51,601 nt of DNA from Bacteroidales bacterium (GTDB taxonomy: Bacteria; Bacteroidota; Bacteroidia; Bacteroidales; UBA932). Made by a program: the position numbers and the translations under genes. The notes below the pieces were generated by a model. That model was not told where the DNA came from. It was given only the letters and a program-made list of their open reading frames with translations, and did no database searches. How positions within the stretch are numbered: the first letter of the stretch is position 1; each line of letters starts with the position of its first letter. The DNA is taken from assembly GCA_024398365.1 (NCBI GenBank), contig JAKSJG010000005.1, forward strand, positions 1-51,601. Reading direction: 5' to 3'. Shown piece after piece: positions 49,173 to 51,601 of this stretch.

Positions 49173-49574
49173 ATGCTGATTGCAGTGGATTTTGACGGGA
49201 CCATCGTCGAACACGAATACCCGAAGATAGGCAAGATCAGACCTTTCGCATTTGAAACTCTCCTGGCTCTCCAGGCTGAAGGTCACAGACTGATACTCTG
49301 GACATCGCGCGAAGGCGATCTTCTCGACGAGGCTGTCGAGTTCTGCCATTCCAAAGGTCTCGATTTCTATGCAATCAACTCCGAAACCAAGCCGGGCTCG
49401 CTCTTTGAAAAGTCAAAGACGCGCAAGATAGTGGCTGACATATATATCGATGACCGCAATCTGGGCGGTCTTCCCGATTGGGGCACCATCTACGAGATGG
49501 TGACCGGTATGAAAAAGAAGTCCCACGGGAAACATTCCCGTGGGGGCTTCTCTATCTTCAGGCGCCGCCGCTGA
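49173..49574 (+). CDS. Small HAD-like hydrolase
   Basis: This 133-residue HAD-superfamily protein has motif I VDFDGTIVEHEYP (DxDGT), motif II LILWTSREG, and an acidic motif IV region (ADIYIDDRNLGG). It resembles the compact BT0820-like phosphatases of Bacteroides. It is 5 nt after wzc and ends the plus-strand run. The C-terminal basic tail (HSRGGFSIFRRRR) is encoded across a perfect 10-bp hairpin, so the gene end doubles as the operon terminator. Its substrate is unknown; a link to polysaccharide precursors or to Wzc phosphotyrosines is speculative. Confidence 0.82.
   Translation: MLIAVDFDGTIVEHEYPKIGKIRPFAFETLLALQAEGHRLILWTSREGDLLDEAVEFCHSKGLDFYAINSETKPGSLFEKSKTRKIVADIYIDDRNLGGLPDWGTIYEMVTGMKKKSHGKHSRGGFSIFRRRR
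49522..49544. terminator. Hairpin terminator within the 3' end of the HAD gene
   Basis: CCCACGGGAA, a 3-nt loop and TTCCCGTGGG form a perfect 10-bp stem. It lies 30 bp before the HAD stop and 48 bp beyond the trkA stop, and could stop transcription from both sides. The T-tract afterwards is weak (GGCTTCTCT). Confidence 0.55.
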
Positions 49575-49591
49575 TCCGGCCGCACGCCAAA

Positions 49592-50947
49592 TCAGGCAAA
49601 GAATTTCTCGACCTTCTTCAAGGCGTCAGGGAGAGCGAACACCGCCACCCTGTCATAAGGCTTGATGAGGGTGTCACCGACGGCGATGATAGTCTCAGCG
49701 CCGCGTATTATACCGCCGATAACAGCATCTTTAGGGAAACCGAGATCGCGTATCGGCGCTTTTGTTATACGGCTGTCCGGATTGACGATATATTCTATCA
49801 CATCGGCATCCGAACCGTTGAGGCACTTGATGGTCCGCACCTTGTCGCTTAATGTGAAGCGGAATATCCTGCCGGCGGTGATGAGCTTCTTGTTGATCAC
49901 GGAATCAATGCCCATCTCCTCGGCAAGGGAGATGTATTCGAGGTTCTCAACCTCGGCTATGGTCTTGGCCACACCCATCTTGCGCGCCGCCACACAGGCC
50001 AGGATGTTGGTCTCGGTGCTGGAAGTCACCGCCACGAAGGCATCGCAGCTGCGCACGTCCTCCTCGTAGAGGAAGTCTGAATTGCGGCCGTCGCCGTTGA
50101 TGATCAGGGTCTTGGATCCGAATTTCTCGGAGAGCTCCTCGCACTTGGCCTTGTTGATCTCGATGATCTTGATGAAATCGGCTCGCTTCTCGAAGGACCG
50201 CGCCACCTGCTCGCCTATGCGGCCGCCGCCGAGTATGGCCAGTCTCTTGATATCTATATCCTGCTTGCCCGAGTAGGACATTATCTCAGGTACATATTCC
50301 TTCTTGGAGATCACGAAGACCAGGTCGAAAGGCTTGAAGATGGTGTCCTTCTGAGGTATGATGGTCTCGTCGCCGCGCGCTATGGCCACCACCCTGAACG
50401 GAGGATTGTCCATTGGGAAATCCGTGAAGTCCGCAGGTGTCTTGTCTATGAGCTTGGATTCGCGGTGCAGCTTGAATGAGAGCAGCTGCAGACGTCCGCG
50501 GGCGAAGTCCATGAACTCCGACATCTCGGACTGATGGAGCAGTCCGGCAATCTCTCCAGCGGCAATCTTCTCGGGATAGAACAGCAGATCTATGCCAAGG
50601 TCCTTGAATATGAGCTTGTTGTCATTGGAAAGATATTCCTCGTTGTTGATGCGGGCAGTGACTTTCCTGGCGCCGAGCTTCTTGGCTATGGCAGCCGATA
50701 CCAGATTGACGTCCTGCTCCTTGGCCGGGCTGACCGCCACAAAGAGGTCCGCCTTGTCCACTCCGGCGCTTCTGAGCACCTCTATGGACGTAGGGTTGCC
50801 CGGTACCGTCAGGACATCCATGGTCTCGCTGACCGTGGCCAGACGTGTCTCGTCAGAATCGATGATGGTCAGGTCGTGGTAACCCTCGCTGAGCATCTTT
50901 GCAAGGTGGCATCCTACCTCCCCTGCTCCCGCAATAACAATTTTCAT
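49592..50947 (-). CDS. trkA: Trk potassium uptake regulatory subunit TrkA
   Basis: This 451-residue cytoplasmic protein regulates the TrkH potassium channel. It has two RCK modules in tandem: KIVIAGAGEVGCHLAKML (NAD-binding glycine loop) with TIIDSDETRL, and LAILGGGRIGEQVARSF with IIEINKAKCEEL. Each is followed by a TrkA_C domain (FRVVAIARGDETIIP; GGIIRGAETIIAVGDTLI). The start is ATG at 50947, 5 nt after the folE stop, so the two form a unit. No trkH gene is in the window. It is a housekeeping gene outside the polysaccharide locus. Confidence 0.93.
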   Translation of the reverse strand: MKIVIAGAGEVGCHLAKMLSEGYHDLTIIDSDETRLATVSETMDVLTVPGNPTSIEVLRSAGVDKADLFVAVSPAKEQDVNLVSAAIAKKLGARKVTARINNEEYLSNDNKLIFKDLGIDLLFYPEKIAAGEIAGLLHQSEMSEFMDFARGRLQLLSFKLHRESKLIDKTPADFTDFPMDNPPFRVVAIARGDETIIPQKDTIFKPFDLVFVISKKEYVPEIMSYSGKQDIDIKRLAILGGGRIGEQVARSFEKRADFIKIIEINKAKCEELSEKFGSKTLIINGDGRNSDFLYEEDVRSCDAFVAVTSSTETNILACVAARKMGVAKTIAEVENLEYISLAEEMGIDSVINKKLITAGRIFRFTLSDKVRTIKCLNGSDADVIEYIVNPDSRITKAPIRDLGFPKDAVIGGIIRGAETIIAVGDTLIKPYDRVAVFALPDALKKVEKFFA

Positions 50948-50952
50948 AACTT

Positions 50953-51534
50953 CTAATGCAAATTGACGCCTATCAGCGTCAGGAATTCGTTTCGTGTACG
51001 GCTGTCACTCAGGAATGCGCCTGTGAAGGCGGAGGTTGTGGTGACGGAATTCTGCTTCTGGACGCCCCTGATCTGCATGCACATGTGCGACGCCTCGATG
51101 ACCACGGCTACGCCGAGAGGGTTGAGCGTCTCCTGTATGCAGTCGCGTATCTGCACGGTCAGGCGCTCCTGCACCTGAAGCCTGCGGGCAAAGGTCTCGA
51201 CCACGCGGGCGATCTTGCTCAGTCCGGTGATGTAACCATTAGGGATATAAGCCACGTGAGCCTTGCCGTAGAATGGCAGCATATGGTGCTCGCACATCGA
51301 GTAAAGCTCTATGTCCTTGACCACCACCATCTGCCGGTATTCCTCCTTGAACATCGCGGACTTGAGTATGGCTCCTCCGTCCTCATGGTAGCCCTTGGTA
51401 AGGAACTCCATGGACTTCGCCACGCGCTGCGGCGTCTTCAGAAGGCCTTCGCGTTCAGGGTCTTCGCCCAGGAGACGGAGCACCTCGCGGTAGTGGTATG
51501 CCAGTTCGTCGTTATATTCTTTTTCCAATGCCAT
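50953..51534 (-). CDS. folE: GTP cyclohydrolase I
   Basis: This 193-residue type IA enzyme opens the folate/pterin pathway by converting GTP to dihydroneopterin triphosphate. The zinc ligands are in [21 protein letters not shown] (CEHH) and [11 protein letters not shown], and the helix [21 protein letters not shown] is diagnostic. The N terminus ([23 protein letters not shown]) is also standard. A promoter -7 box lies at 51559-51567 with a leader of about 20 nt. It precedes trkA in a two-gene unit. Confidence 0.95.
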   Translation of the reverse strand: MALEKEYNDELAYHYREVLRLLGEDPEREGLLKTPQRVAKSMEFLTKGYHEDGGAILKSAMFKEEYRQMVVVKDIELYSMCEHHMLPFYGKAHVAYIPNGYITGLSKIARVVETFARRLQVQERLTVQIRDCIQETLNPLGVAVVIEASHMCMQIRGVQKQNSVTTTSAFTGAFLSDSRTRNEFLTLIGVNLH

Positions 51535-51558
51535 TTTCTCATTATTTACAATAATCTT

Positions 51559-51567
51559 TCAAAGATA
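51559..51567 (-). promoter_or_regulatory. -7 box of the folE-trkA promoter
   Basis: TATCTTTGA on the minus strand matches TAnnTTTG. The leader to the ATG at 51534 would be about 20 nt, with GAGAAA just before the start codon. No clean -33 TTTG was found. Confidence 0.5.
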
Positions 51568-51601
51568 CCCATTTTTTGCTAATTTCGAATTTTGTGAGAA
51601 A

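Overview
The window looks like a chromosomal segment of a Bacteroidales bacterium. The evidence is Bacteroidetes-type promoters (TTTG, about 20 nt, TAnnTTTGY), a UpxY-type NusG paralog in a capsule locus, the holA / HsdR_N-only / cca neighbourhood, OmpA-like barrels, and A-rich leaders without strong Shine-Dalgarno sites. Flanking genes are GC-rich (one counted line in the permease is 39/60 GC). The interior of the capsule locus is far more AT-rich (counted lines at 14881 and 18901 are 15/60 and 16/60 GC). An Alistipes- or Cryptobacteroides-like host would fit, but genus is a guess.

Layout. (1) 1-1947, minus: a lipid A / envelope glycosylation trio (GT2, LABN membrane protein, ArnT-like transferase cut by the left edge). 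(2) 2020-4567, plus: a secreted M6 metalloprotease and a small lipoprotein, followed by a hairpin-dense element that fills the whole convergent gap. (3) 4688-8868: holA (minus), an HsdR_N-only PD-(D/E)XK protein and the CCA-adding enzyme (plus), then a PqqD-like protein and a large nucleotidyltransferase (minus). (4) 8933-49574, plus: one very large surface-polysaccharide locus. (5) 49592-51534, minus: folE-trkA.

The polysaccharide locus reads as a Wzx/Wzy-dependent system. It starts with the initiating phosphoglycosyltransferase and UpxY, followed by an OmpA-like protein and an amino acid permease, then the Wzx flippase. A sugar-modifying cassette follows (DegT aminotransferase, two ATP-grasp ligases, SDR, hexapeptide acyltransferase). 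Next is a long run of alternating glycosyltransferases and acyltransferase-3 membrane proteins (eight AT3 and two hexapeptide transferases in all), including a GtrA/GtrB/DUF6056-like side-chain module. The right part returns to host-like composition: GT8, GT14-like, GT2, Wzy and three GT4 enzymes. An export module with its own promoter then follows: outer-membrane barrel, Wza, Wzc with a Tyr-Gly tail, and a small HAD hydrolase.

The most striking signals are an 11-G homopolymer at the 5' end of the second ATP-grasp gene, placed so that losing one G would fuse an upstream ATG to the gene (a candidate phase-variation switch); the exceptional number of acyl-decorating enzymes; a composition break inside wzx; and promoters whose -7 boxes lie only 3-6 nt from the start codon. 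No rRNA, tRNA, CRISPR array, transposase or prophage gene was seen, and there is no gene-free stretch above 300 bp.
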